A DNA stretch of 64,000 bases. Source: Branchiostoma floridae (lineage: Eukaryota > Chordata > Leptocardii > Amphioxiformes > Branchiostomatidae). Positions 48,350 to 62,093 of this stretch are shown here, in pieces; the stretch's first letter is position 1, and each line of letters opens with the position of its first letter. The stretch is from the NCBI RefSeq assembly GCF_000003815.2, contig NC_049987.1, positions 5,593,572 to 5,657,571 of the forward strand. Direction: 5' to 3'. The translations under genes were made by a program, and so were the position numbers. The notes below the pieces were generated by a model that saw only the letters and a list, made by a program, of their open reading frames with translations, was not told the DNA's origin and did no database searches.

Positions 48350-51000
48350 TAGACATCAGGAGACAAACTGTGTTAATTTGAATAACACATTTATAGAACA
48401 GTGCTGTAAGAAGTGTATACAGGGAACTAATAGCGGAAAACGTGTTCGGGAGACCTCGATCCTTGGGGAGACAAACTGTGTCAATTTGAATGACACACTT
48501 ACATAATAGCGCCGTAAGAACTACAATGTAGCTTAACTAATAGCGATAAACGTGTTTAGGAGACAAACTATGTCAATTTGAATGGCGCACTTACATAATA
48601 GCGCCGTAAGAACTGTATGTAGCTAACAAATAGCGAGAAACGTGTTCAGGAGACAAAATGTGTCACTTTGAATGACACATTTATAGAACAGCGATGTTAG
48701 ACCTGTATATAGCTATTAAGTAATCGCGGAAAACGTATTCAGGTGTCAAACTGTGCCAATTTGAATGACACACTTATAGAACAAAGCTGAAAGAAATGTA
48801 TATAGCTAACTAATAGCGAAAAACGTGTTCAGGAGTCCAACTGTGTCAATTTGAATGACACACTTACATAATGGTGCCGTAAGGATTGTATATAGCTAAC
48901 TAATAGCGAAAAACCTGTTCAGGAGACAAACTGTGTCAATTTGAATGACACAATGCATTATAGAATAGTGCTGTAAGAACTGTATATAGTTAACTTGAAG
49001 CGGAATGCGTGTTCAAATGTCAATCTGTGTCAATTTGAATGACACACTTGTAGACAGCGCCCAAAGAACTGTATATAGCAAACTAATAGCGAAAACGTAT
49101 TCAGGAGACAAACTGTGACAATTTGAATGACACACTTATAGAACAAAGCTGAATGAACTGTATACAGCTAATAGCGAAAAACGTGTTCAGGAGACAAACT
49201 GTGTCAATTTAAATGATGCATTCATAGAACAGCGCTGTAAAAAAACTGTATAGGTAACTTAAAGTGCAATGCGTGTTCAGGAGTCCAACTGTGTCACTTT
49301 GAATGACACACTTATAGAACAAAGCTGAAAGAAATGTATATAGCTAACTAATAGCGAAAAACGTGTTCAGGAGTCCAACTGTGTCAATTTGAATGACACA
49401 CTTACATAATGCATAATGNNNNNNNNNNNNNNNNNNNNNNNNNNNNNNNNNNNNNNNNNNNNNNNNNNNNNNNNNNNNNNNNNNNNNNNNNNNNNNNNNN
49501 NNNNNNNNNNNNNNNNNNNNNNNNNNNNNNNNNNNNNNNNNNNNNNNNNNNNNNNNNNNNNNNNNNNNNNNNNNNNNNNNNNNNNNNNNNNNNNNNNNNN
49601 NNNNNNNNNNNNNNNNNNNNNNNNNNNNNNNNNNNNNNNNNNNNNNNNNNNNNNNNNNNNNNNNNNNNNNNGAATGACACACTTGTAGACAGCGCCCAAA
49701 TAACATAATAATATAGAACAAAGCTGAATGAACTGTATATAGCTAACTAATAGCGATAAACGTGTTCAGGAGACAAATTAATTGTGTCAATTTGAATGAT
49801 GCATTCATAGAACAGCGCTGTAAGAACTGTATATAGCTAACTTAAAGCGCAATGCGTGTTCAAATGTCAAACTGTGTCAATTTGAATGACACAGTTATAG
49901 AACAAAGCTAAAAGAACTGTATATAGCTAACTAATAGCGTAAACGTGTTCAGGAGACAAACTATGTCAATTTGAATGACACACTGACATAATAGCGCCGT
50001 AAGAACTGTGTATAGCTCACTAATAGCGAGAAACGTGTTCAGGAGACAAACTGTGTCAATTTGAATGACACAATGCATTATAGAATAGCGCTGTAAGAAC
50101 TGTATATAGTTAACTTGAAGCGGAATGCGTGTTCAAATGTCAATCTGTGTCAATTTGAATGACACACTAGAAGACAGCGCCCAAAGAACTGTCTATAGCA
50201 AACTAATAGCGAAAACGTATTCAGGAGACAAACTGTGACAATTTGAATGACACACTTATAGAACAAAGCTGAATGAAATGTATACAGCTAACTAATAGCG
50301 AAAAAACGTGTTCAGGAGACAAACTGTGTCAATTTGAATGATGCATTCATAGAACAGCGCTGTAAAAAAACTGTATAGGTAACTTAAAGTGCAATGCGTG
50401 TTCATGACGTCCAACGGTGTCATTTGAATGACACACTTACATAATAGTGCCGTAAGAACTGTATATAGCTAACTAATAGCGAAAAACGTGTTCAGGAGTC
50501 AAACTGTGTCAATTTGAATGACACACTTACATGATAGTGCCGTAAGAACTGTATATAGCTAACTAGGAGCGAAAAACATGTTCAGGAGACAAACTGTGTC
50601 AATTTGAATGACACAATGCATTATAGAACAGCGCTGTAAGAACTGTATATAGTTAACTTAAAGCGGAATGCGTGTTCAAATGTCCAACTGTGTCAATTTG
50701 AATGACACACTTGTAGACAGCGCCCAAATAACTGTATATAACAAACTAATACCGAAAACGTATTCAGGAGACAAACTGTGTCAATTTGAATGACACACTT
50801 ACATAATAGCGCAATAAGAACTGTATATAGCTAACTAATAGCAAAATACGTGTTCAGGAGACAAACTGTGTCAATTTGAATGACACACTTATATAATGGT
50901 GCCGTAAGAACTGTATATAGCTAACTTAAAGCGGAATATTAATGCGTGTTCAGAAGTCAAACTGTGTCAATATGAATGACACACTTACATAATAGCGCGG
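48350..51000 (+). repeat. ~90-bp tandem array, forward arm
   Basis: About 29 units with a 90-bp typical period. Each contains TGTGTCAATTTGAATGACAC, AAGAACTGTATATAGCTAAC and TAATAGCGAAAAACGTGTTC. Unit length varies because of small indels (AATGCATTATAG and CAAATGTC variants). It is interrupted by the gap at 49419-49671. Confidence 0.93.
49419..49671. other. Assembly gap (253 N)
   Basis: Gap inside the tandem array. Its true length could differ, since arrays often collapse in assembly. Confidence 1.
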
Positions 51001-52260
51001 TTCAAGAAGCGCTTTTCTGCAAGTGTGTCAGACAAGTTCTAAGGTCCCTTCTTACGAACTAAATGGCGTTCCTTCGTATATATATGACTTTAGATGCGTT
51101 TATTTCATATCAATTAACAACTGATTACTGGAGTTTGGACCATGGTAGGGTTTAAAGTAACTGAAATACTAACTTGTTCAAGTAAACTGTCAAATCTAGT
51201 ACTGCGCTGTCTGAGCTGAAAACTGTGTCAATCATATGACACACTTTTGAAACGCATAATAACTATCTTATGACGGAAAACTCGCTCTGCCGAAAACTTT
51301 TTCAATCGAATGATTATACGATTTAGGCATATCTATTCAGTTTGCTAGTTTGTCACATTAATTGACACAATAGTTTATAACAGAAAACTTTGTCAGGAGG
51401 ACGGCTTTGCAATTAATAACCGAGTGTTAAACAGTATAAAACTGCCTCATGACGGAAACTTTGGTGGACAACTGTCACTGATAGTATGGCACACTAGTGC
51501 GATGATTAAACAGTATTAAACTGATGGAAGACTTGGTCGGGACGACAACTGTGTCATTAACAAGTTTTTTAAAACTTATTAAAATTTCACAAAACGGAAA
51601 ACCCTCACGGTCAGGACGACAACTGTATCAAATGACAGAAAACCTTGTCAGGAGGACAACTGTTATTTCATATGACACACTATGAAACACGATGTGAAAT
51701 CAGTGTAAAATTGTCTTGATGGCGGACGACTTTTTCAGGAGGGAAATAGTGTGAATTTGTCTGACACCTTTGTAAGCGATGAAAAATGGAAAACGTTTTT
51801 CCGGGGGACAACTTTGTCAATCTATATCACCCACAATTGGAAAAGCGCTGTTTAACGGGTGTAAAATTGATCACGGAAAAAGTTGGACAGTAAAGAATTT
51901 GTGTCAATTTATATGACACACTGGTAAAAAGTGTACTTTGGGCTGTACCTAACAACTTTATTGCTGAAAACGTAGTCAAAAGCACAGCTGTGTCGATTTG
52001 TTTCGACACATTTGTAGAATAGCGCCGAACGTATAGTATACAAATGTATGACTAAATCTTAACGGCTAATGTGTTCAGGACACAAAACTGTGTCAATTTG
52101 TATGACACACCTAAAGAAAAGCGCTGTAAGAACTGCATATAACCATTTTACAACAGAAAACTTCGTTAGGAGGGCAACTGTGTCAATTCATATGACACAC
52201 AAGTAAAGTAAAGCGATAATTAAATAGTATGATCATCCGATTGAAAAAGTTTTTGTTAGA
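51001..52260 (+). repeat. Decayed centre of the foldback structure
   Basis: Forward-oriented but highly diverged units, recognisable by TGTGTCAA...TGACACAC pairs near 51224, 51898, 52086 and 52175. Orientation flips near 52260-52290. AAGGTCCCTTC near 51039 also occurs near 48316, just left of the array. No open frame of note. Confidence 0.7.
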
Positions 52261-52289
52261 GCAAGCTTTCGTCAAAATAAATTTACCTC

Positions 52290-54285
52290 GCTGTTCTATG
52301 AATGTGTCATTCACATAGACACATTTTGTACATGTGTCCTAAACACGTTTTTTTAATTGGTTAGCTATGTACGGTTTTTACGGCGCTATAATGTGAGTAT
52401 GTCATGCAAATTGACACAGTTTGTCCCCTGTACACGTTTTCCGCTATATACAGTTCTTACAACACTTTTCTATAAATCTGTCATTCAAATTGACACAGGT
52501 AGTCTACTGAATACACTTTTCGCTTTAAGTTAGTTATATACTGTTTTAACGGCGCTATTCTGTAAGTGTGTCATTCAAATTGACACAGTTTGTCTCCTGA
52601 ACACTTTTTCCGCTATTAGTTTGCTATATACAGTTCTTATTGCGCTATCTGCAAGTGTGTCATTCAAATTGACACAGTTTGTCTTCTGATCACGTTACAC
52701 TTCGCTATGAGTTAGCTATATACATTTCTTATTGCGCTACCTGTAAGTGTGTCATTCAAATTGACACAGTTTGTTTCCTGAACACTTTTTCCGCTATTAG
52801 TTTGCTATATACAGTTCTTATTGCGCTATCTGCAAGTGTGTCATTCAAATTGACACAGTTTGTCTCCTGAACGCCTTTTCCGCTATTAGTTTGCTATATA
52901 CAGTTCTTATTGCGCTATCTGCAAGTGTGTCATTCAAATTGACACAGTTTGTCTTCTGAACACGTTTTGCGCTATTACATGTAGCTACATAACGTTATAG
53001 TTCTTACTGTTCTGTAAGTGTGTCATTCAAATTGACACAGTTTCTCTTCTGAACACTACACTTCGCTATGAGTTAGCTATATACATTTCTTATTGCGCTA
53101 CCTGTAAGTGTGTCATTCAAATTGACACAGTTTGTCTCCTGAACACTTTTTCCGCTATTAGTTTGCTATATACAGTTCTTATTGCGCTATCTGCAAGTGT
53201 GTCATTCAAATTGACACAGTTTGTCTTCTGAACACGTTACACTTCGCTATGAGTGAGCTATGTACATTTCTTATTGCGCTATCTGCAAGTGTGTCATTCA
53301 AATTGACACAGTTTGTCTTCTGAACACGTTACACTACGCTATGAGTTAGCTATATACATTTCTTATTGCGCTACCTGTAAGTGTATCATTCAAATTGACA
53401 CAGTTTGTCTCTTGAACACTTTTTCCGCTATTAGTTTGCTATATACAGTTCTTATTGCGCTATCTGCAAGTGTGTCATTCAAATTGACACAGTTTGTCTT
53501 CTGAACACGTTACACTTCGCTATGAGTTAGCTAGGTACATTTCTTATTGCGCTATCTGCAAGTGTGTCATTCAAATTGACACAGTTTGTCTTCTGAACAC
53601 TTTTTCCGCTATTAGTTTGCTATATACAGTTCTTATTGCGCTATCTGCAAGTGTGTCATTCAAATTGACACAGTTTGTCTCCCGAACACTTTTTCCGCTA
53701 TTAGTTTGCTATATACATTTCTTATTGTGCTACCTTTAAGTGTGTCATTCAGATTGACACAGTTTGTCTCCTGAACACTTTTTCCGCTATTAGTTTGCTA
53801 TATACAGTTCTTATTGCGCTATCTGCAAGTGTGTCATTCAAATTGACACAGTTTGTCTTCTGATCACGTTACACTTCGCTATGAGTTAGCTAGGTACATT
53901 TCTTATTGCGCTACCTGTAAGTGTGTCATTCAAATTGACACAGTTTGTCTCCTGAACGCTTTTTTCCGCTATGAGTTAGCTATGTACAGTTCTTATTGCG
54001 CTATCTGCAAGTGTGTCATTCAAATTGACACAGTTTCTCTTCTGAACACGTTTTTCGCTATTAGTTAGCTATATACACTTAATGCAGCGCACAACGGTCC
54101 TTTAGATGTGTCATTCAAATTGACACAGTTTGTCTTCTGAACACGTTTTCCGCTACTAGTTAGCTATATAACGTTACAATTCTTAAGGCGCTATTTTTTG
54201 TGTCATTCAAATTGGCACATTTTCTCCTCTGAACACGTTTTTCGCTATTAATAAGCTATATACTGTTCTAATCTTAGTTAATCCC
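52290..54285 (-). repeat. ~90-bp tandem array, inverse arm
   Basis: About 22 units carrying TGTGTCATTCAAATTGACAC, then TCTCCTGAACAC, TTTCCGCTATTAG and TATATACAGTTCTTATTGCG, i.e. the reverse complement of the forward arm. Units here resemble each other more than they resemble the forward arm. The short plus frames seen here are repeat translations. Confidence 0.93.
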
Positions 54286-54850
54286 TCAGTCAGGCGCGAG
54301 CAATGTATCTAATACCTTCAACAGTTAACAGTCAGATGCAAAAAGCCTTCGTTGGGTAACGTTATCTACAGTTCACTTTACCCACGACGCAACCTATTGG
54401 AATAACACCTTACAGATCATAGTGCTGTCTTATACTTCAAAGACATTTCAATATTACTTCGTAACATGATAAAACGCTGACAGCACCATCAAAAGTACTT
54501 GTGTACACTACCGAGTGAGGTCCCGAGTGACTGCCGCAACGGTATAGCGTGACCCGGAAACAGTTGAACCTCGCCCACTAAGCGGACACCCCGAAACCCC
54601 CATACGGTGCGTATTTCGGCTTGAAAACAATGGCGAAACGATAGGAAAAAGCTGTCGAAAATCGGTCAACTTTGACATCAAATATATACTTTCTCGTAAA
54701 AGTCCATCGCTTGAGATTCACAAGGCAGATAGAACAACTCGTGGGGATTACGAGGACACCTTTGACAGCCTGATTTAGCCCACCGCAATTTTTTAATCTT
54801 TTTTTTACGTGACCATGTCAAGTGCCTCAAACGGGCGTCCAACATTTATC

Positions 54851-56893
54851 CCAACAAAGCCATTCTGTAGGCAAAAACATTTCCCTAAAAGACGCTCTAA
54901 GATTGCAGGTCTTTGACTGTAGATGTGTCTTGAGGTGCAATACAATGATAAGATACTGTATCTGTGTACAGTGAGAAACAAGACATTTTCTTAATCATCC
55001 CTTTCTATTGCAATACTTATGTTTAACAACATTTACATGTATAACACTTAAAGGCCTAGTAAAATTACAATTGTGTCTCTGACTAAGATCCAGAAAAAAA
55101 TTATCTGTTTTTAGATTTTGGCCAAAATGTTGAACATTTGCAGTCATTGAGGGTACTGGGCATCACTTTAAAAACCTATGGACTGAGCATTCACTTAGAA
55201 GGAGGAAGGAAACTGCCAACTTAGCTGAAAATATACAGAAAATTTTAAAACATGTCCATTGCCAGCAGTCAACCCCCAAAAGACTTGGATTTAATGCTAG
55301 GCAGTTGGTTTAACACAACATGTTTTTCCTTTTAGCAAAAAATCTGATAGATACATACATTTATTTATATACATGCATGTGTACCGGGGTATGAACAACA
55401 CACATAAGGATTGTGTCAATACATCTTTGTCTTTAATAAGATCTGTATCACATGTACTGAGCCCAAATACCTCAACAACAACTGATCAATAAGAAAACAT
55501 CTCAGATATTTGGGGTGAGCATCTGCTGTGATAGACAGACTCATAAACAGCTGTCACTTCTGTGAGTACCGAATGGAGATGTCTCATTAGGGTACTTAAA
55601 TGTGGTAATTAATGCCAATTAACAAACATAGAAACTGCCTGGAATGTCGAGATGATACCGTTTACTACATTTCAAGTAAAGCTCTGCACTGAGCCTGTGA
55701 TTTTTGTATAGGAACTGGCTCGGAGTAATTGACGAGCAAAGAGACTTCAAAGGGTCGTCTCAATCAGTTAAAAGAACTGTCGTAAATCAAGAAAAAAGAT
55801 GGCACGACAGATGTGTAGTTATGAACGTTAGAAATCATATAATACATGTAGTTGCATTATTTTTGTCACAGGTTTTTACTGTCATGTTCCGAACAGGTGC
55901 TACCATTTCCACTGCATTGTTGTGACTATCATTTCAACTGCAAACTCAAGGATAGTTGTCAATGTTAGATTTCCAACGTGCTGTGAAATTTAGATGCCAG
56001 GAACTTAAATGAATTTCCAACATGCACAAATTGTAGGCTGGGTGACAGCCACTTCCCACAATGCCCCAGGGCAGGAAGAGGGACATTACCCAGCATGCCT
56101 GGGGGCAGGAAGTTTGAAATCGACCCCTGGTCCTGACGTGTGCCCTCGCACAAAGGACGACATGGCGCAAAAATGCGACCAGATGACACCAGATATCACA
56201 TACATGTATATATCATGATTTACAGCTTCTTAATGTTGTTTACAAGGTTTTCCTTTAACAAACAGTCTTGCTTATTGAGATGTTCTACCTTGAGTTGACC
56301 ATAGCATAGCCTATTATTTGACAAAGATTTACAAACTTATTACACAATGAGTCATCATCATCATCATCGGTCAGCTGCAGCGCAGACAATTGTGAGTTTC
56401 TTCTAGGCCCTTCTGTTGGCAGCAAGATGGTGAATCTGTTTTGCGGTGATCTGGCCATTAAAATCTCCTACTTTGTTGCACTGTTGAAGTTACCGGTACC
56501 TACATCAATTAGGATTTGCTTGTGAGGCTGACTACATGTACGTACATGTATGTAGACAGCATAACTCGAGAAGTTGTGGATGGATCTGTATGATATTTGG
56601 TATGTGGGTCGGGGTCGGGAGAACGAAGGTCAAGTTGGACAATGATCCTGCTATAGTTGGAGCTGCTGTTTTACTGAAATTCTAGAGCTCCGACACCCAC
56701 GGCTCGAAATACCAGCCTGCAACCTACAATTAGCAGAAATAAAACCCTTCAGATTTCAGGAAGAGATATCACCAACTTACAATCTGGCAGCCTTGATGTG
56801 AATAACCTCCACTGCCATTTGCATGTACATGTATGTATCCAGCAGGTTTCATCTATCGATACATCACTTTGAAATACAATGTTTTTGCCACAC
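54851..56893. other. Unassigned DNA with island and repeat piece
   Basis: A GC-richer single-copy island at about 55570-55670 contains CTCATTAGGG and GGTAATTAATGCCAATTAAC. A fragment of the modular repeat (GATATTTGGTATGTGGGTCG) lies at 56558-56640. The last five bases are CACAC, the target duplication of the next element. No exon recognised. Confidence 0.4.
56051..56099 (+). promoter_or_regulatory. Paired ZNF143/THAP11-like sites
   Basis: ACTTCCCACAATGCC (56051-56065) and ATTACCCAGCATGCC (56085-56099) both fit the CCCAnnATGC core known for ZNF143 (Staf) and THAP11 sites, usually found at promoters. They are 34 bp apart in the same orientation. No adjacent first exon was recognised. Confidence 0.4.
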
Positions 56894-57217
56894 CAGGGTT
56901 GAACAAGTTTTCTAAAATCCACTTGTCGTATCGGACAAGCACATAAAAAATGTACTTGCCCGAACCAATTTTTCACTTGCCCAAAATTCAAATGTCACTG
57001 TTACTAGTATATGCATTTCCACTTCCAGCAATGGAATTCTCTGTAGACAATTGCTTGATGTCATGACTGTAAAAAGTAACAAGTATATCAAAATTGCACT
57101 AAAATCAATGGAAAAATCTTACTTGCCCGATCGGACAAGTGGGGTAGGACATGCACTTGCCCGAACAACACTTTCACTTGCCCTGGACAATAGGGCTAGT
57201 GGACTTGTTTATCCCTG
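56894..57217 (+). mobile_element. CAGGG...CCCTG element, copy 4
   Basis: 324-bp copy, plus orientation, flanked by CACAC on both sides (56889-56893, 57218-57222). Close to copy 1 in sequence. Confidence 0.87.
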
Positions 57218-58336
57218 CACACCCTACCGTATACACAGTTAAGACATGAGTACACCAGATATACAGTTAAAATATACAGCCCTTACAGGAGTTCATGATA
57301 TTGGGGACATAAACATTGTAATGGAAAAGATGAACTGTAATTTCCAACACGAAAATTGGACTTAATTACTCAAAGTTGGAAACTTGCAGAATGTCTTCTA
57401 CCAACACACACGAACTTCCAAGTTTTTAACATTGAATTGGATGCATCTTTTATGAAAATATATATACAGAATGTACATGCAACCTGTTGAAATTATCTTA
57501 AGTTAGTAGACCTTATGTACTTAATTATGAATCACAGTTGCAGGGGCCTGATCGATGTATATTCTCCCACTATGTTTATTGTGTTGCTGCGTATCTGTGA
57601 CCCTCGGTATGCAAGGAGACCAATTACCACATTAACGTCAGGGACAGGAATGTTATCACTCGCCTTTCATCAAGTTTCCTCTGTCTAGATTGTCTATCTT
57701 GATTTTTCACACTTCTTTGACTTGTTATTTTCCGTTGACTTTTGAATTTGTAGCTGTGTTGATCAATGCTTTGTTTAGTGTGCTGCACATACAAAATGTA
57801 CATGTACATGTACATGTACACAGCATTGTGATATTGTTGAGACCTCAGTTCATACCCGTCAATAATATACACTGAAATGTTTGAATACAGTGAAATCAGT
57901 ATCCTTTCTTTATCTACTGCTTTAATATAAATCTCCTTGGTTTTTAAAGAGCAAGGAAAAGACTGTTGGTTGAAGGTTACATGAATAGGTATCTTTTTAT
58001 AACGTACATCTACTAGTACTACATGTGTACATGAAGTTTTTCATGCCATGTACTTTAAGCACAATGTAACAATCCATAGACTCAGTAAGAAAGAGGGAAC
58101 TACATTTTGTCAGAACCGTGAGACCACTAAACTGAAGAAATATCGGAAGATGACCATCAAAATGTAGTTGTAATTCCAAACAATTAAGGAGGCCATTTCA
58201 GGCATTATACAAGATGCTTACACGTTGACCTTGTCAAAATCTTGACCCCTTTCAATAAACTACATGACACAAGAATGTGGGAAATGTAGTGCCTGGGGTG
58301 AGATACTACCTTACAACAACCTTAGCTTCTTGCTTA
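57218..58336. other. Unassigned DNA
   Basis: A single-copy island at about 57545-57665 holds GGAGACCAATTACCACATTA. A run of ACATGT repeats occurs at 57799-57820. No exon recognised. Confidence 0.4.
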
Positions 58337-58551
58337 GGCCACACTAATTAAACATGTTGGTTAAATAATGCTGAACATTGAGTATAAACATGCAAACAGA
58401 GTCTGATGGGAAGTTTGTACATGTACCTTCATTTGTGAACACAAATTCAGGGTGTAGTCAGATTTAAGTTACTGTATAATGCCAAAACTTTGCATCTTAG
58501 CTGTTTACTGAATTTTTAATAGAATAGAAGAAAATGTAGATTTGTGTGGCC
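58337..58551. mobile_element. Third GGCCACAC-ended MITE
   Basis: 215-bp element starting GGCCACACTAATTAAACATG after TTA, and ending ATTTGTGTGGCC before TTG. The flanks match in two of three bases. The ends resemble families A and B, but the interior is different. Confidence 0.6.
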
Positions 58552-59084
58552 TTGAATCGTCTCTTTGATGCAAACAAACAAACTGACAAACAAAAAAACA
58601 AACAAAACAAAACTCAACCAAATACAAGACAACAGTCTGAGAGGAAAGTCTGTATGTTCAACTTGGTACACACAGTTTAATTTGAAAGTAAATGTACTAG
58701 GCAGATTCAAGGCTATAGCTACCTGCTCATTGTTTTCCTTCTCTTAACAACATACTGATTCGTAAAAGTCCAAGAACTAAAGAACAAAATTGGTAACGTG
58801 TGTCTTAAGAACATGATCACAAGGTCTCTAGAAACCATGAAACCTTGACAAGAATCATCATATTCCCATCCACACTTAAGTAAAATGAAGAAAACTCAGT
58901 TTCTTGGAGGTTGATTTTAGATTAGTTATTGAATGCGTGTATGCAGCACAAACTTGGATACTGTGAACTGCATCAGGATGTTCAATTGTATACAAATCAA
59001 GTTCTTATAACACAAGTAGTCAACACATATGACCATGGTTGTGTTATTGCTAAAGAAACTGAGACTGACTGCACAGAGTCTGCT
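58552..59084. other. Unassigned DNA
   Basis: A-rich tract of AAACAAAC type at 58570-58612. No exon or RNA gene recognised. Confidence 0.4.
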
Positions 59085-60045
59085 ATTGTTGGAAAGAAAA
59101 CTCGTTCTAGCTCTGGAGAAAAACCACAAGAAGCAAACAGATTTGTCAGAATAGGGCAAATGCAACCACAGTCAATTTCTGTGTTCATAGTTGTGTGAAT
59201 ACTTATCAAAGAAAATGACAGCACAAATTCTTCTACCGCTTGTGATTTTTGGAAAGAAAACTTGTTCCACTTCTTGAGAAAAACCAGTAGAAAAAAAGTG
59301 CACCAGAAAAAAAACACAAGAAAAACAAACAGAGGAGCATAAAAACTGGGCCAAATGCTGAAAGTTCCTGGCATGTGTTAGCAGGTGATTCATAGAGTCA
59401 GAGTCAAGTTTTCTTGCTCATTGTTTTAATCTTTTGCTACAAGGAAACTTGTTCCAGTTCTTGAGAGAAAAACCACAAGAAACAAACACGGATGAGCATA
59501 AAAACTTGGCCAAATGCAGGAATTTCCTGTCAATGGTAGCACATGTACAGGTGACACATACATGTATACCAGTAGTCAGAGTTAAGTTTTCCTACCCTTT
59601 GTTTTCATCTTTTGCTGCAAGAAATCTTGCTCCAGTTCTTTGGAGAAAAAAACACAAGAAACAAACACAGACGAGCATAGAAACTGGGCCAAAAACGCAG
59701 GAATTTCCTGTCAATGTTAGCACATGCACAGGTGACACATAGAGTCAAGTTTTCCTACTCTTTGTTTTCATCTTTTGCTGCAAGAAATCTTGCTCCAGTT
59801 ATTGAGAGAAAAACCACAAGAAACAAACACAGATGAGCATAAAAACTTGGCCAAATGCAGGAATTTCTTGTCAATGGTAGCACATGCACAGGTGACACAT
59901 ACATGTATACCAGTAGTCAGAGTTAAGTTTTCCTACTCTTTGTTTTCATCTTTTGCTGCAAGAAATCTTGCTCCAGTTCTTTGGAGAAAAAACACAAGAA
60001 ACAAACACAGATGAGCACAAAAACTGGGCCAAAAACGCAGGAATT
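59085..60045 (+). repeat. Tandem array with 163/178-bp units
   Basis: Units are anchored by TTGTTTTCATCTTTTGCTGC near 59420 (variant), 59598, 59761 and 59939, giving spacings of 178, 163 and 178 bp. The difference is the presence or absence of about 15 bp around ACATGTATACCAGTAGTC. Two more decayed units lie upstream, to about 59085. Contains GAGAAAAACCACAAGAAAC in each unit. Open frames on both strands are repeat translations. Confidence 0.88.
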
Positions 60046-60246
60046 TCCTTGCGTGACCAGCACAGGAACTGTACAGGGGCCGCGGTGCGATGGGGCGATA
60101 CCGAGGCGGCGGATAAAATTTCACAACACCCGCCGCCAGCCCCAGGGCGGACAGGCAAGGCCGCGCGGGAGGAAGCTTTCTGTCAGCCCTGGATTAGTTT
60201 TGTCAAAATACAGACGGAAGGGGTGCTTGGCAAATTAGGGGAGGCT
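60046..60246. other. GC-rich CpG island-like block between two arrays
   Basis: Single-copy, CpG-dense sequence with GGGGCCGCGGTGCGATGGGG-type composition between two tandem arrays. A frame of about 100 codons runs through it but begins in the repeat and has no family motif. It could be a conserved regulatory element or an unrecognised exon. Confidence 0.4.
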
Positions 60247-61378
60247 TATAAATCTGGGACACGGTGAAGGTTAGGACGGTTTACAGTGCAGCAGTGACAC
60301 CTAGTGGATGGAATGAAGCAGTGCAGGTAGTAATGACAGTTGTGTTTGATGAAGGAGGTGTAACTTCGTGGCAAATTTGAGGAGACCAGACTTGTAAATC
60401 TGGAACAAGGTAAAGTTTAGGACAGGTTACAGTGCAGCAGTGACACCTAGTGGATGGAATGAAGCAGTGCAGGTAGCAATGACAGTTGTGTTTGATGAAG
60501 GAGGTATAAATTCTTGGCAAATTTGAGGAGACCAGACTTGTAAATCTGGAACAAGGTAAAGTTTAGGACAGGTTACAGTGCAGCAGTGACACCTAGTGGA
60601 TGGAATGAAGCAGTGCAGGTAGTAATGACAGTTGTGTTTGATGAAGGAGGTATAAATTCTTGGCAAATTTGAGGAGACCAGACTTGTAAATCTGGAACAA
60701 GGTTAAGTTTAGGACAGGTTACAGTGCAGCAGTGACACCTAGTGGATGGAATGAAGCAGTGCAGGTAGCAATGACAGTTGTGTTTGATGAAGGAGGTATA
60801 AATTCTTGGCAAATTTGAGGAGACCAGACTTGTAAATCTGGGACATGGTAAAGGTTAGGACGGTTTACAGTGCAGCAGTGACACCTAGTGGATGGAATGA
60901 AGCAGTGCAGGTAGCAATGACAGTTGTGTTTGATGAAGGAGGTATAAATTCTTGGCAAATTTGAGGAGACCAGACTTGTAAATCTGGGACATGGTAAAGG
61001 TTAGGACGGTTTACAGTGCAGCAGTGACACCTAGTGGATGGAATGAAGCAGTGCAGGTAGCAATGACAGTTGTGTTTGATGAAGGAGGTATAAATTCTTG
61101 GCAAATTTGAGGAGACCAGACTTGTAAATCTGGAACAAGGTAAAGGTTAGGACAGGTTACAGTGCAGCAGTGACACCTAGTGGATGGAATGAAGCAGTGC
61201 AGGTAGCAATGACAGTTGTGCTTGATGGAGGTACATTGTATAAATTCTTGGCAAATTTGAGGAGACCAGACTTGTAAATCTGGAACAAGGTAAAGTTTAG
61301 GACAGGTTACAGTGCAGCAGTGACACCTAGTGGATGGAATGAACAGTGCAGGTAGTAATGACAGTTGTGTTTGATTAA
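60247..61378 (+). repeat. Eight-copy 146-bp tandem array
   Basis: GCAGCAGTGACACCTAGTGG recurs at 60288, 60434, 60580, 60726, 60872, 61018, 61164 and 61314: a strict 146-bp period, then 150 in the last step. Copies are very similar. The minus strand carries an overlapping ~79-codon frame in each unit only because the period is not a multiple of three and stops are spaced accordingly; it is not a gene family. Confidence 0.95.
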
Positions 61379-61584
61379 TCAAGAAGAAGTGAATCTGGGA
61401 TAGGGTACCGGTGAAGTTCAGAATGGTTTAGTGACAGGCTAGTGCAGCGGCTCCTCCCAGTGATTAGAAAGGTGCAGTGCAGTTTTAGCTTTGATGAAGT
61501 CTGTGCCAGACTAAAACTGTCAGTAACCTTTGGCCAAACTTGTTGGCCCATTTTCAAATTCACTGGTAAGTCAAACATAGTATG

Positions 61585-61918
61585 CAGGGTTGGACAAGTT
61601 TTCTAAAATCCACTTGTCCTATCGGGCAAGTACTTAAAAAATTTACTTGCCCGAACCAACTTTTCACTTGCCCGAAATCTAAATGACATTTTTCTATGTA
61701 TATTCATGGCCTTCAATGGAATTTTTGTTATTGGCTCTATTTTCTGTGTTAATCAATGCTTGATGTCATGACTTTGAAAAGTAGCAAGTACATCAAAATC
61801 TCACTCAATGGAGAAAAGCTAACTTGTCCGATCGGGCAAGTGGGGAAGGACATGCACTTGCCCGATTGGCATTTTCACTTGCCCGGGACTATAGGGCTAG
61901 TGGACTTGTTTATCCCTG
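61585..61918 (+). mobile_element. CAGGG...CCCTG element, copy 5
   Basis: 334-bp copy, more diverged than the others in its centre, flanked by GTATG on both sides (61580-61584, 61919-61923). Confidence 0.87.
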
Positions 61919-62093
61919 GTATGGCTGAAATTCTACCATGCATGTCACTTTGGATGGGACTTGGTGACATGAGATTCTGTTGCGAACATCCTCCAACCCA
62001 TGAAGATTGTGCAGTGGTCATGAAGACACTTTCTGTATTCCTGACAGAATTTTCTTTAGAGCTCAGTGACTCAAGCTACACATGTACATTGTA

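Larger units (their letters stand above)
47818..54850. mobile_element. Giant foldback element (7 kb inverted structure)
   Basis: The outer 130 bp at the left (starting ATGTTGGACGCCCGTTTGAG, near 47821) is repeated in inverse at the right (CAAACGGGCGTCCAACAT, about 54829-54846). Inside this, a more diverged inverted pair (GCATGGGGGTTTCCGTG near 48048 against CCCCCATACGGTGCG near 54597) is followed by ~90-bp tandem units in forward orientation on the left and inverse orientation on the right. Long inverted arms built of subterminal tandem repeats are the form of foldback transposons such as Drosophila FB or Galileo. No transposase frame is visible, and no target duplication could be fixed. The alternative is a large inverted duplication of a satellite. 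Confidence 0.72.
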